Positions 12,118 to 23,165 of a stretch of DNA of 64,000 nucleotides are shown piece by piece. The translations under genes were made by a program, and so were the position numbers. Numbering within the stretch: the stretch's first letter is position 1; each line of letters opens with the position of its first letter. Under the pieces are notes generated by a model, which saw only the letters and a list, made by a program, of their open reading frames with translations, was not told where the DNA came from and did not search any database. Origin of the DNA: Pyxicephalus adspersus. Its lineage: Eukaryota; Chordata; Amphibia; Anura; Pyxicephalidae. The stretch spans positions 65,527,769 through 65,591,768 of the forward strand of contig NC_092859.1 in the NCBI RefSeq assembly GCF_032062135.1, read 5' to 3'.

Positions 12118-12243
12118 GACTTCATCCTGCAGTGAACCTGCAGAGAGCTCACCTGACGCCACAACATCCACTCCGATAAGTTCCAACCAAAAAAGGGGTC
12201 AGAAAAGAAAACATCAGGAGCCGGAAAAAAGGAAGCTTTCAAG
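12118..12243 (+). pseudogene. plus-strand exon-like fragment inside the Harbinger element
   Basis: A polypyrimidine tract ending ttttttttgcag precedes an open block encoding TSSCSEPAESSPDATTSTP and then a basic stretch NQKRGQKRKHQEPEKRK. The composition (Ser/Pro/Thr then Lys/Arg) suits a linker or nuclear-localisation segment of a DNA-binding protein. It meets the minus-strand transposase N-terminus head to head at about 12243, in the position where the middle of the transposase should be. I take it as part of the element's second gene placed by rearrangement; it could also be noncoding. Confidence 0.3.
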
Positions 12244-12244
12244 A

Positions 12245-12472
12245 AAGCCATGTCCATACAGACATCTGACATACGAAGATAATTCTGGTAGTCATCTGGG
12301 AATGAGTGGCGCAGTTCCCGTAGCAGATTCTCATGTGAAATGTTGTCTCGGTCCAACAACCAATATTTACACCACATTCGCCGCTTCTTCTCAATATCCT
12401 CCTCCTCAGCACTAAGCAGACACATCAAAGCAAGAGCTGCTTTCTTCTTCCTTGAGAACACTTTGAAGGGCA
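12245..12472 (-). pseudogene. Harbinger transposase N-terminal exon fragment
   Basis: Minus-strand frame encodes FSRKKKAALALMCLL, then EDIEKKRRMWCKYWLLDRD, NLLRELRHSFPDDYQNYLRM. The RRMWxxxWLLxRD and DYxNYLRM blocks are the usual start of HARBI1-like transposases. After YLRMS the text diverges from the family (about 12265), and roughly the next hundred residues expected before the FPNTPEE block at 12040 are absent. This fragment and the DDE exon are therefore parts of one gene with an internal deletion or inversion. Confidence 0.7.
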
Positions 12473-13425
12473 TATTGCACACAGGGACAAAGGAACACTG
12501 TGGTGAATGTCGTTCGTTTGACCCAATCGTTCGTACACACTATTCACTTCCTCTGGTGCACGTCACTTCCTGTATCGTTCAAACGATCGCATCTATCGTG
12601 TGTACAATATCGTTGAACGATCGTGTCGTTACCTGTATGTACAGGATCGGTGGTATACGATCGTTCAAAGATATCGTGCAGGATCGTTCATCGTTTACCA
12701 ACGATAATTATTGGGAGTGTGTACGTAGCTTAAACCCACAATTCCATATAAAGTCAAAATACTTCAAAAATGACCCAGTAAATATTTCATTTAAAAAAAA
12801 AAATTAAAAATCCAATATGCAATTTGGAACTATCAAGGGTGGAAGCCTGGAATAGAAAATATTTTTGCAGAACAAACATTTAAAGGTTGAAATAAAGACA
12901 TGTTATTGCAATGAAACAATATGGCTACACACACAATAACATAGCATTACATTGACTTATAAATTGCAAGATGGACATTGAAACATTCAAAGTTTAAAAA
13001 ACAAAAGCAGCCATTGTGCTAAATGGTAAGCAAAGTATGAAATGTAGCAACATAGATTAGGATAACACACCAAACAGGACCCTCCCTGAAATGTCTTTTT
13101 ATATTTGTATACTGTATTGAATTATTATTGGCTATTATATGAATTTATACATTTATCATAGATATCTATATGTGTATTAATATCTATATCTTTATATGTA
13201 TATATCTATAGATGCAAACAACAATGTGGGTGGCAAAAGTAAGGTCTCGCCTGCCAGAGTACTCAGGGATTTATCACCAGGCAGATCCTTGGGTCAGGCA
13301 TCATAAGCGTTTAGGCGATTTAGAAAATCCGTTGATATATAGGTTGGAGGGGCCAATGTGAGATCTTGAAAATGTGTACACGAGGGAGCGAACTTCTGAT
13401 TTCGCTTGATGAATCAGGCCCGATA

Positions 13426-14411
13426 AGAGGGGTCTGATAAAACTGAAATTTTGGAATTGACAATAATAAACTAAACACAGTGAGATATGATTAGAGACTT
13501 TAAACCCTTGACCAGTTCTGATGAGTCCTATTCTTTTTGGCAATCAAAAGATTAAAAAAACTTCATGTCCCCCATCTGTGTTTTAAAATTCATTACCAGG
13601 TTTTGCTCTGTAATCCAAAAGTGATCTGTTAGAACCTGGCTTGTAATGGCAAGGTAGACAGCAGATCAGGCACTCTTGTCCCCAATCTACTCCAATTGTT
13701 TTTTTGCATGTCTTTTTAATGACATCTGTGCACAAATCTGGGTCAGAATTTGTAACAGTCTATTTAACTAGTGGTAATTACCTTGTGCTTTAAACAGGTC
13801 AGGTCAGGTATTCTTACTGAAAATATAGGTTTAATAAACATTTTCACAAATATCAGGCAAAAATAGGTACGCAAAAGTGAGCATGAGCATGTGAAAAATT
13901 ATGAAAATTGGTCTGGCAACAAGAATTTAACCCAACACCAACCAAAATATTTTTTTCAATTTTGGTTTAAATGAAGAAGAGTTAAAGAACCTTTGTTTTT
14001 ACATCTGTGCATGATCTTTTTGAGAAGATTTCCAATCACTTTCTATTTTGTTTGACACCTAATACCTTGCCAAGAAATTCGGTGAAATTTTCCCAATATG
14101 GTTTTAAAATAAATTACCAGTGCAGATATCTTTAAAGATAAATAATTACATTTAGAGCAATGTTTTGGTGCAAACTAAAGCCCCTACCTCAGGCAACAGT
14201 GATAACAAAGTGCAGTCTAATTATAAGACATGCGTTTCTAAAAACTAATTTTTTTTCTCTCTTTTTTATATTTTCTTTATTTGGGGATGGGAGGCTCCTC
14301 TGTCCGGAAGGGGCTATAGTTTGCCTCAAAACATCACTCTACATTTAATTAAAGTAAATAAATATGAATACAATTTATTAAAGAGCAAAATAAACATAAA
14401 CACTATAGACA
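13426..14411. other. noncoding stretch, no recognised element
   Basis: AT-rich DNA between R1 copy B and R1 copy C. I see no TE ends, conserved coding block or notable tandem repeat. Confidence 0.35.
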
Positions 14412-14885
14412 AATGGCCTGATTCATCAATAAAATGCACATACGCTCGACGCGCGTACGTACGCGCCGGTCAGCAACCTCTATTAGCGTGAGTTGGGCAC
14501 GAGTTCTAGTGAACTCGCCTGCCAGTTTCCTGCAAAGATCTCGAATACGCCAATTAAGGCGAATAATTTTCAGCTGCGCGATTCAGAAGATGTTAACCTG
14601 AATGGTGAGGTGATAGCAATTGATTAGCGCAGACCTGCGCCCTGTTCTGTGCGCATCTCCAGTCCATTTTACAGGTCAGTTTGAATCTTTAATGCTTGAT
14701 TTTTTTTTTTTGTGTTACTTTTTTTGTTACATTCTACTCAATCAGAAATTTGCTTCATTTATAGTTACATTTGTTGCACTTCTTGTTACTTTATCTTTTA
14801 GTTGCAAAACTGCAAACTAATTTCAATAAAGCTGGATATATACTAAGTGGCACTTTCAAATATGTCATCACACAATAGTATGAGT
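14412..14885. mobile_element. R1 repeat family, copy C (truncated)
   Basis: The left edge reads ggcctgattcatcaat. Following text (gcgcgtacgtacgcgcc, attaaggcgaataatt, gcgcagacctgcgccctg, ataaagctggatatatacta, cacacaatagtatg) matches copy B at 8508-9030 and, reversed, copy D at 18421-18020. The match stops at about 14885, where an L1 fragment begins; the right end is missing. Confidence 0.6.
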
Positions 14886-16290
14886 GTAAAAAAAAAACTT
14901 TCTTCTATCCACAAACCTCTCACCCCATTGTGGCTCAATCCGGACTTTCCACCGGGAATGCATCCAGCAGATTTTCATTGGTGGATCGCTAAAGGCTTTA
15001 AGTGTATTAGGGACATGATAGATGTCCGAGCGATAGTCACATGGGAACATTTGTCCTCTCAATTTGAAATTCCGGCTACGGAATATTTCCACTATTGACA
15101 ACTATATTCATTTATCTCTCAGAGAATTAGGGAAGCCCCAAAACCCATGTGTTCTTCGCCTTTTGAAAGCACTTGCTCATCTATAGCTAACACGAGGGGG
15201 CAAATCTCGGTTATTTACTCGGTGTTAATTGACCAGCATAAAAAATTGAGATATATGAGGGAATGGGAAAATGAATTGGGCATTGTATTGGATCTGGAGG
15301 AGTGGCAGGATATGATGTATGCCCTATCTAAAATATCTCTCAATTCTGGGGTGGTGGAGGCCAACTACAAAGTAGCCCTTAGATGGTACCTCACTCCAGC
15401 TAAGTTGGCGAGGATGTTCCCTTCTGTCTCCCCTATGTGCTTCCGAGGGTGCGGGGACAGGGGCTCCATGGTACATATTTGGTGGACGTGTCCGGTGGCC
15501 AGGAGGTTTTGGAATGAAGTATTCACCTTAATTTCAAGAGTGGTGAAACAGGAGATTCGGGTCACTGTGGAAGCTGAATTGTTTAGTAAAGTTGATACAA
15601 CATTGTCGAAACCCACCCAAAAACTGATTAGGACGCTACTGGTGGCTAGTAGAATTGCATTGGCTAAAGCCTGGAAGGCACCTACAATTCCCTTGGAACC
15701 TATAACCTCCAAAATGAATTGGATCATGGTAAATGACAAACTTACCCATACCTTAAAGAATTCTTTGGGCAGATTTGAAGATGTTTGGGAACCATGGTTA
15801 GTATATACCGGTTCATAATAGCTGATTATGGGACCTCAATCTGTATTTTTGCTTTGTATTTAGACTTTGCTAGTACTTCCTCTACCCCTCTCCCCCCAAC
15901 ACCCTGTTGCTGTTTTCCCATCTTTGGTTTCCCTTCCCTTATACCCCTTTGTGTTTCCCCTTTTGTTCGTTATGTGTCTGTTTTGTGTTAAGAGTCAGGG
16001 TCAAAGTGGGAGAGGCATCTTCTTTTCTTCTATCTGTAATAATTTTCTTTTTTTTATTTCTCCATATTTTTCTACCTCTGCTCTGGTTTCATACCGGGAT
16101 TGTAACAATTACGGGTTTGGAAGGTTGTTATTGATTTTTACGTTCTCATATAACACAGATGTCTCTTATGGTTTCAAGTTGTGTATTTTTGGTTTTTTGT
16201 CTTTGGCCACCGCTGTACTTTTTATTGCAAATGTTTGTTAAAGAGTTTTTTATGTTAATATTTTTTCAAAACTTCAATAAAAATATTGTA
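14886..16290 (+). pseudogene. 5'-truncated L1-type LINE, ORF2 C-terminus and 3' UTR
   Basis: From about 14910 a frame encodes PLWLNPDFPPGMHPADFHWW and KGFKCIRDMIDVRAIVTWEH, then, after a frame change and one stop, 15147-15818 encodes a 223-codon open frame. That frame holds ALRWYLTPAKLARMFPSVSP, CFRGCGDRGSMVHIWWTCPV and FWNEV. The WYxTP block and the C-x3-C-G-GSxxHxWWxCP block are typical of the cysteine-rich C-terminus of L1-type ORF2 proteins. The 3' UTR is pyrimidine-rich and ends with aataaa at about 16276-16282. The enzyme domains are absent. A related L1 is at 39997-47228. Confidence 0.8.
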
Positions 16291-16736
16291 ATATAAATAT
16301 ATAAATGGTCCATATAGAGAACTCTCTTCCCAACTATTTAACTTTACCATTATTACAAAGAACAAGAGGGCACTCTTTGGATCTGGAGAAAAAGAAATTT
16401 AAGCCCTGGATAAGGAATGGATTATTCACTGTAAGGTCTGTGAAAATAGGGATAGGCTCCCTTAGGAAGTAGTTTCAAGTTCTAGAGATTGCTGGATACT
16501 TTTCTTGAAGAACTGAATATAACTTGGTATTAGCGCTTTAAAGTAAAGATAACAGACTGTTGATCCAGTGAACCTCTGATTGCCTCATGAAATCAGGGAG
16601 AAATTTTTATTCCCATGTGTTTATTTTTGCCTTCCTCTGGATCAATTATGTTCACAGGGTTTTTTATCAGGGATATTTTTATTTCCCTAGGTGTTGAACT
16701 TGGACTTATGTCTCTTTTCAACCTGACTTACTCAGG
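16291..16736 (+). mobile_element. CR1-type LINE 3' end, interrupted by R1 copy D
   Basis: Begins ataaatggtccatat and runs through aaggtctgtgaaaa, gttgatccagtgaacc and cctaggtgttgaact, in step with the CR1 copy at 36960-37460. The usual final text ctactatgtaac is missing here but tcactatgtaac is found at 18422-18433, immediately beyond R1 copy D. So the R1 element appears to have inserted in the last bases of this CR1 tail. Confidence 0.75.
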
Positions 16737-17312
16737 CTGATTCATCAAGCCAAATCAGAAGCTCGACACGCTCGTGTATTCGCAATCCGGAATTGGAGCC
16801 CTAAAATCAATTTATCAACCAAATCCGAGGTGCTGGCATACTCACCCGGAAGTCATCAACTGAACCGATCCGATGGATATGCGCAGCCCCAGTAGTTTCA
16901 CACTGGCAAGATTGCATTAAACTCACTGTTCCCCTAAAAAGGCATTCTTTCTAATGGCACACATATTACCCTTAGCCCTAAAAAAAATGTTTGTGCTGTT
17001 CTAATGTTTAAAACATCAATATGCGCTAAGAAATAGGCATATTTTAAAATGACTTATTTCTTTCCTGTTAGGCAAAAGTTAACTGAGTTCAGCTCCTCCT
17101 CATAGGCGCCTGTCTAAACGCTTTTGATGCCTGATCGGAGGAGCTGCCTGGGGGTAAGTATTGCAACTTTCTGCAGGCTAAACCTCGGCTTTGCCATCGA
17201 ACTAGATTTTCCTACAAAAGTCGCAAGCACACACACGTTCTTGTTTGCTTTCTATAGATATATATGTATATATATATGTATATATGTATATGTACATATA
17301 AATGTATATATA

Positions 17313-17354
<42 letters not shown>

Positions 17355-18421
17355 NNNNNNNNNNNNNNNNNNNNNNNNNNNNNNNNNNNNNNNNNNNNNN
17401 NNNNNNNNNNNNNNNNNNNNNNNNNNNNNNNNNNNNNNNNNNNNNNNNNNNNNNNNNNNNNNNNNNNNNNNNNNNNNNNNNNNNNNNNNNNNNNNNNNNN
17501 NNNNNNNNNNNNNNNNNNNNNNNNNNNNNNNNNNNNNNNNNNNNNNNNNNNNNNNNNNNNNNNNNNNNNNNNNNNNNNNNNNNNNNNNNNNNNNNNNNNN
17601 NNNNNNNNNNNNNNNNNNNNNNCAATTTTGACAGACTGTGCATGTGCTAATTGAAAGCGAATTTCTATCACCTGTGCACTTAAATTTGAGCACATTTAAG
17701 GGTGTTGTTTAACTTGCTTTTTCCTTTTGTCTTTTTTTCTTGGAGGGGCTGTTGTTTTGTTTGTTATCCTAATTATTTTATGTTGCTGCATTTGATACTT
17801 TGCTTACCCTTTAGCACAATAGCTGCTTTTTTTTTACTTTGAATGTTTCAATGACCATTTTGCAATTTTGAAGACAATGTTATTGTCAATGTTTGTTATT
17901 GTGTTTGTGGCCATATTGTTTGATTGCAAAATTCTGCCTTTAATACTACTTTTGAAATGTTTTTCCACCCTTGATAGGTCAAAATTGCATGTTGGTTTGG
18001 TAAGTATTGTTTGAATGCAATATTTGTTACAATTTTTGCTACTTAGTATATATCCAGCTTGATAGAAATGAGTTTGCAGTGTTGCAACCAAAAGAAAAAG
18101 TATCAAAACAAGTGCAACAATTGTAACTATAAATGAAGCAAGTTTGTGATTGAGTAGAATATATATAAAAAAGTAGCACTTACACAAAAAAACATCAAGC
18201 ATTAAAGATTCAAACTGGACTATAAAATGGACTGAAGATGCGCACAGAACAGGGCGCAGGTGTGCGCTAATCAATTGTTATCCGAGGTCTTTGCTCACTT
18301 TTGCAGAAAACCAGCAGGCAAGTTCACTAGAACTCGGACTCGACTCGCGGTAATAGAGCATGCCGACCGTCGTGTACGTACGGGCGCCGAGCGTACGCGC
18401 ATTTGATTGCTAAATCAGGGT
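16737..18421. mobile_element. R1 repeat family, copy D, with assembly gap
   Basis: The left edge reads ggctgattcatcaagcc and the right edge ttgctaaatcaggg, giving an imperfect terminal inverted repeat. Contents match copy A reversed (17190-17260 and 17623-18050) and copies B and C reversed (18020-18421). The internal AT microsatellite runs into a gap at 17355-17622. Flanks are the split CR1 tail on both sides. No coding sequence is supported. Confidence 0.6.
17355..17622. other. assembly gap (268 N)
   Basis: Unknown bases. The gap starts inside a long TA run (17290-17354), which probably stopped the assembly. Open frames reported across it are artefacts. Confidence 0.99.
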
Positions 18422-18604
18422 CACTATGTAACTATAGTAACCAGTCACAAACTGTGGAGAGGGACAAGACATGCAAATGTTACTGCAGCAAAATAAAAGT
18501 ATGCATGTTTTGCCAGACAGGACTGCACTGGGCAGAATTACAAAGCCTTTAACAGGTCACTAATAATAATCTGGTACAGTTGTTCTTTAATATATAAAAT
18601 TGTA

Positions 18605-18805
18605 TTCCTCGTCCTATTCGGCTATTGTGCGATACTGCCCCCACCTCCTAGATTGTAAGCGCTTTGGGCAGGGTCCTCTCCTCCTCCTGGGTCACTGTCT
18701 GTATCTGTCTGTCATTTGCAACCCCTATTTAATGTACAGTGCTGCATACTATGTTGGCACTATTTAAATCCTGTTTAATAATAGTAATAATAATAATTGT
18801 AATTT
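18605..18805 (+). repeat. L2/SINE-like repeat tail
   Basis: Contains tagattgtaagcgctttggg, cagggtcctctcctcctcct, gtctgtctgtcatttgcaac and ends tttaaatcctgtttaataat with an ATA-rich tail. The gattgtaagc...gggcagggtc block resembles the conserved 3' tails of L2-related elements and their SINEs. A reversed partial copy lies at 20055-20132. No tRNA-like promoter was recognised. Confidence 0.5.
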
Positions 18806-19194
18806 TCAGTAGAATTGATTAGACGATGTACACAAGTTGTCTACGTACAAGCAAGAAGTGTTCAGCTTTCTTGTTGAATAGTCTAGAAAACTATGTAAAC
18901 AGAGTACCATATAAACACCAAAGAGACAAATATATCATATATAACATGTTATTGCTGATCAAAAATGATTATAGTACTTTTTGTTTTCTAATACGAGCTT
19001 ACGATAGTATAGAAAACTAGAACAAAAATGTACACACATACAAAATCTTCTAATACATGTATTATAATATCTTATGGTCAGAATAAAGACAAAAACAAAA
19101 TTTGTATTTGGCCTAATATGTTAAACATATATAAACCTCAAAACAAAAATGTAATATATTGGAGTTTACTAGTTCTTGGATGTGCGCATGACAA

Positions 19195-19545
19195 CTCTTT
19201 TATATACGGTAAAAATTACCTTCTTTTTTTTGGGTAGGATGTTTAAAACTCTTTTTAAAAAAAAAAGGTAAAAACCCTCCCCTTTCTGTCTTGATCGTCG
19301 CGGTCATCAAGACAGAGTGGGAGTGCAGAGCCTCCCGGGATACATACATCATGGATCCAGGGAGGCTTCTGGCTGCTCCTTTTACACATAGCTGATCTCT
19401 GAGCTTTTTTTTCAATGGGATTCAAAAATACCAATCTTACGCATGAGCAGTAAGATTGGCACTCTATTTTTCCCATCTACATTACCTGATCTTGTACCTG
19501 CACAGTGAGAGATCAGGTGATGTAGGAAGAAGGGCAAAAAATCAT
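19195..19545. repeat. hairpin-rich repeat segment
   Basis: Several inverted pairs occur: ccaatcttac (about 19430) with gtaagattgg (about 19451); ctacattacctgatct (about 19477) with agatcaggtgatgtag (about 19509); and cttgatcgtc / gcggtcatcaag (about 19291). This layout suggests a MITE or a structured noncoding repeat. I cannot define its ends. The surrounding 18806-19194 and 19546-20054 hold nothing recognised. Confidence 0.3.
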
Positions 19546-20054
19546 GTGTAGAATAATTCTAAAACAAAAAGTGACTAAGCACACAAATTATTGTGGGGAA
19601 ATATGTAACACTGAAAAATATTGCATAAAACAGCTCATATCTGTGCCTATTCAGCCAAACTAACTTGATAGTGTATTTTTTTGCTTTTTGAAAAAAAAAA
19701 CTTGATCACTTGGAAAAGCTCTATTCAAAAATAGGCAAACCATGCAAAGTTTAGAGGAAACCCTATTTTAGAGTAAAAACCTAGAGTTCTAACTGAAAAG
19801 ACAAGATTCGAGTTGAGAAAAGGTTTCCAAAAAGGGGAATTATACTTTTTATTGGTTTGTATTCACTGAAGTGCAGGATTTTATTTTAAATAGGGTTACC
19901 TTTGTGAGAAATGCAACAAACAAAAATATGTACTATTTGTCCTGCCAACCTGTGTGCTTACATCAATACAGGCAAAACACTTAAAACTGGGATATCATGG
20001 TATATTGGACTGCTTACTATACTTTAATTCTAGCATGGAACCCTTGTGCAATTT

Positions 20055-20132
20055 ATTATTATTATTATTATTATTTATTATTATTAAACAGGATTTATAT
20101 AGCACCAACATATTACGCAGAATTTTATTAAA
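20055..20132 (-). repeat. L2/SINE-like repeat tail, reversed fragment
   Basis: The minus strand reads ctgcgtaatatgttggtgct then atataaatcctgtttaataa and ATA repeats, matching the tail at 18740-18800. Confidence 0.55.
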
Positions 20133-20149
20133 AGTATTTTTTTTTTTTA

Positions 20150-20318
20150 CATGATTGTGTGTTTCAAACATTTTTTATATTCATGATATCTACTAGAACC
20201 CTAATCGGACATATTTCTGTAAGTTACAGGTCTACAATTTAAAAAAAAAAATTCATTAAAACCTGTAACGCTTTTGGTACAGAAAATCTAGACCTCAGTG
20301 TAACGCCCAGGTGGTTAA
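20150..20318 (+). mobile_element. piggyBac-like MITE, right part
   Basis: Text from 20228 to 20314 matches the element at 1-87, and the upstream gtgtttcaaac block matches the one at 58555. It ends gcccaggtgg followed by TTAA at 20315-20318. The left end appears lost against the L2-like tail. Confidence 0.55.
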
Positions 20319-22606
20319 ATGGTCGGATTTTTTAGCATATTTTACATAACTTTATATTTTATATTTTAGTTTTGGATTTGGTTTATAAAAATCCATATAA
20401 ACAATGTGTTTTCTAGACTTTGCCATTTTTAAATTGCCTCGGTTAATAAATAAACTGGAAGCAAAATAATTAGAAGTATAAGACATTTCATTTCAGTCTT
20501 TTTATGATTAAAATAAAACTACTGAAGATAAACAATAACAGAGAATGTTGCCTGAGACCTGGCATTGATTGGAAAAAAGGGAATAAATGATTTTGACTGT
20601 GCTTTTCACAGTACAAAAGAATGTCTCATCTCCCACATGTTTAGATGGCAGAATCAATAAAAATGGTTATTATAATACACTGCAAATGTCTTTCTATCCA
20701 TTTTTATCTTCTGTTTGAACAAAAGGAAGCATCACGACTTTCAGAACCACAGACACAGCCCTTTTTTCTTTGCCTTTTTTCTCTTAGTCAATTGAGATCC
20801 CAATTAACATAGTGCACTTAGCAAAAAAAAAAAATGATTGTTTAGAAAAAGTCATACGAATTTCCTGGTACTGTTTACTGTTAGTATTGACTGCCCCTCA
20901 AAAGTTATCTGCAATCTCCACTCAAATGGAAAAAAAATGAACTCTCTTTTCAGTTACAGGCAAACATATACAGAACCTATAATAGAAAACCTTTATGTGT
21001 CCTCACAGTGCTGATAAAATGTACATTACTGATTTCTACAAATGCTTATAATGACAAATGTTCAAAAAAGGTAGTAAAAATCCATATATATATTGCATAG
21101 CTGATTTACTAATAGAGCAAAGTTAAAGCTGAATCCTTGCACAGTTGTACAGGCTCTTTTCTTGTGCTTGTACACAGTACATCCTGCAATGTGAATTAGA
21201 AGCTGCAGCAAGTCAGGTAGAGTGCCCTTACTTTTCTGGCCAGAAGACACACATCATCGTCTGGGATGCTGGGTTTGGTTTTTGCCAAACATGGCACTTT
21301 ACATTATGGCCACTTTGGTCTTGTCTGCTCAAAGGACTAGAGCATGCTTTTTAACCTATTGGATACTAATTAAAATACTTCAAAAAAATTTTGAGGTAAA
21401 ATTCACACACACACACACATATATATGTGAGTATATGTGATATATATTTAGACTCCTATCACTGATCAGTTGCAGTATGAGTATTGACAAAATAGACAAT
21501 TGTGACTTTTTGAAGTTTTATCTACTAAAAAAAAAGTAACTGTTTGTTTAGCAAAGTGATTGTTTACTTTATAGATGCAAGTTCATTGCAAAAAAAATAT
21601 GAATAATAATGAATCTATGTTCACTGTTCAGGTATTTAAAGTAAACACAGGTTTATAGTTATAGTAAAGTACAGCTGTGGTTGTTAGCTGGTGGTTGTTC
21701 CGTGATCCAGCAGGTTCGATCACTAAGTAACCACGAAGGCACATTCAATTTGGGTGATAAAAATCTGCATGTATACACAGAATAAATCCTTCCAACTGAC
21801 AGGACTCACATTACATGTCAATTGGTCTAAAATCTGCTGTATTGGGAAAATAATTAAAGAGGGACTCGGCTCCATAAAGACAAGCTTAGGGCTTTGTACT
21901 CATCACTAATAATAAATTAAGTCTCCCTGCAGCTGATTTTTACCGACTTACCATGCCTTCTTCTGCACTGTGTCTCTGTAAAGAGTTGGCCTTCCTGGTA
22001 GAGACATGTCTTTTACACAGATCAATATATGAACACACGCACATAACAGGAAGTGCATAGCCGTTTTTTAGCAAGGATTGAAGAAAAAAGTTCCCATTTT
22101 AAAATACTACCTCGGTACAATTAGCAATTCCAAATGTTCCTAATAACACAGCAAATATTTACTTTTTGAGTTTAGTTTCACTTTATGTCTTTTAACGTAA
22201 CTATATATTAAACTGCCTTATAGATGATGCTCACTTAACGACCGGGTTCTGTTCCTGTGACCTGGACAATAATCGAGGAGTATAGGATAGACCCAATCTG
22301 CAGCGCAACGAGCTTGCAGCACCTGTCAGTGACCTGTAAGTTCACTGACCATCTCCAGACTTGGGATTATGGAGGATTGCGAAGGAGGAAGACAGATGGA
22401 GCCTGGAAGACTGGAGAGGAGATGTACACTGTACAGTTCTTGTTGGGAGAGCTGGTTTTAGTGCGAGCGGTCGGTAAACAGGTAAGTCAGGAAGACTACC
22501 TGTATTAAGATTTGCTACACTGCCCATAGTATTCTGTCATTTTTCTACCTCACTATCAAAAGCCAAGATCACTGCAAAGACAGAAGTAGGTAGTTGCCAT
22601 CTTAAC
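20319..22606. other. noncoding stretch with a CA/TA microsatellite
   Basis: AT-rich DNA. A (CA)n run followed by TA-rich sequence lies near 21400-21450. Around 22225-22500 a segment beginning gatgctcacttaacgaccgg may be a further dispersed repeat, but I cannot set its limits. No coding block is recognised. Confidence 0.35.
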
Positions 22607-23165
22607 TAGGGATGAGCAAACACCTGTAAGTTCGGGTTCGCCGGGGTTCTGCCGAACCTCAGCTCAAAGTTCGGGTTCGGGACTCAAACTTGAGCCCGAA
22701 CCCCATTGAAGTCTATGGCGACCCAAACTTTGGGGTACTAAAATGTCTGTAAAATAGTCATAGTAAGGGCTAGAGGGCTGGAAAAGGAAGCAATATGGGA
22801 CTAAGAGCAGGACAATTGCCCTGCAAACAAATGTGGAAAGGGAAATGACATAAAATAACATAGAATAGAAAAGAATTAAAAAATATTAGTCTTGAACTAG
22901 GAGGCCAAAGTCAAAGTGGAGTAGGAGGTTAAGGAGGTGGTGGACGTGGCGGTGTAGGTAGAAGCAGTGGTGGTGGAGGAGGAGGAGGTAGCCAACAATG
23001 TTTTTGTTGTTGTTTTGTTTTTATTTTTTTCCTTTATTTTTTATTTTTTTATTTTTTATTTTTTTTTATTTGGGAAGACTCCAAAACATTGAGAAATAAA
23101 AAAGAGAATGCAAAGAGAAAGTGCGCTGGAGTATAACAATGGCTGGGTGCGGCCGGTATACTTGT

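Larger units (their letters stand above)
10004..12730 (-). mobile_element. PIF/Harbinger DNA transposon, decayed
   Basis: Terminal inverted repeats: the left end reads agctgcatacacatgtcc then aataattatcgttgg; the reverse complement of the right end reads agctacgtacacactccc then aataattatcgttgg. The element is flanked by TAA at 10001-10003 and 12731-12733, the three-base target site typical of PIF/Harbinger. It encodes, on the minus strand, a DDE transposase related to HARBI1 (separate entries) and a possible accessory protein. The interior is rearranged and carries a ~50-bp minisatellite. A short relative with the same ends sits at 42146-42575. Total length 2727 bases. Confidence 0.85.
8508..13421. 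mobile_element. R1 repeat family, copy B, split by a Harbinger insertion
   Basis: The left edge reads ggctgattcatcaagc (about 8508) and the right edge gcttgatgaatcaggcc (about 13404-13421), an inverted repeat of about 15 bases. The sequence gataag occurs immediately outside both ends, consistent with a short target duplication. Internal blocks match copies A, C and D. The Harbinger element 10004-12730 sits inside: the R1 text broken at 10003 resumes at 12731 with taaacccacaattccatat, as in copy A at 822. The left half also includes an 18-base G run at 9246-9263. No open frame of its own is convincing. Confidence 0.6.

Noticed and set aside
17124..17695. Several open frames of 109 to 176 codons on both strands
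   Set aside because: They run through the N gap and a TA microsatellite; the residues are unknown or alternate Tyr/Ile.
22257..22508. An 83-codon plus-strand open frame just left of hAT-1
   Set aside because: Lies in a probable dispersed repeat starting near 22225; no domain recognised.
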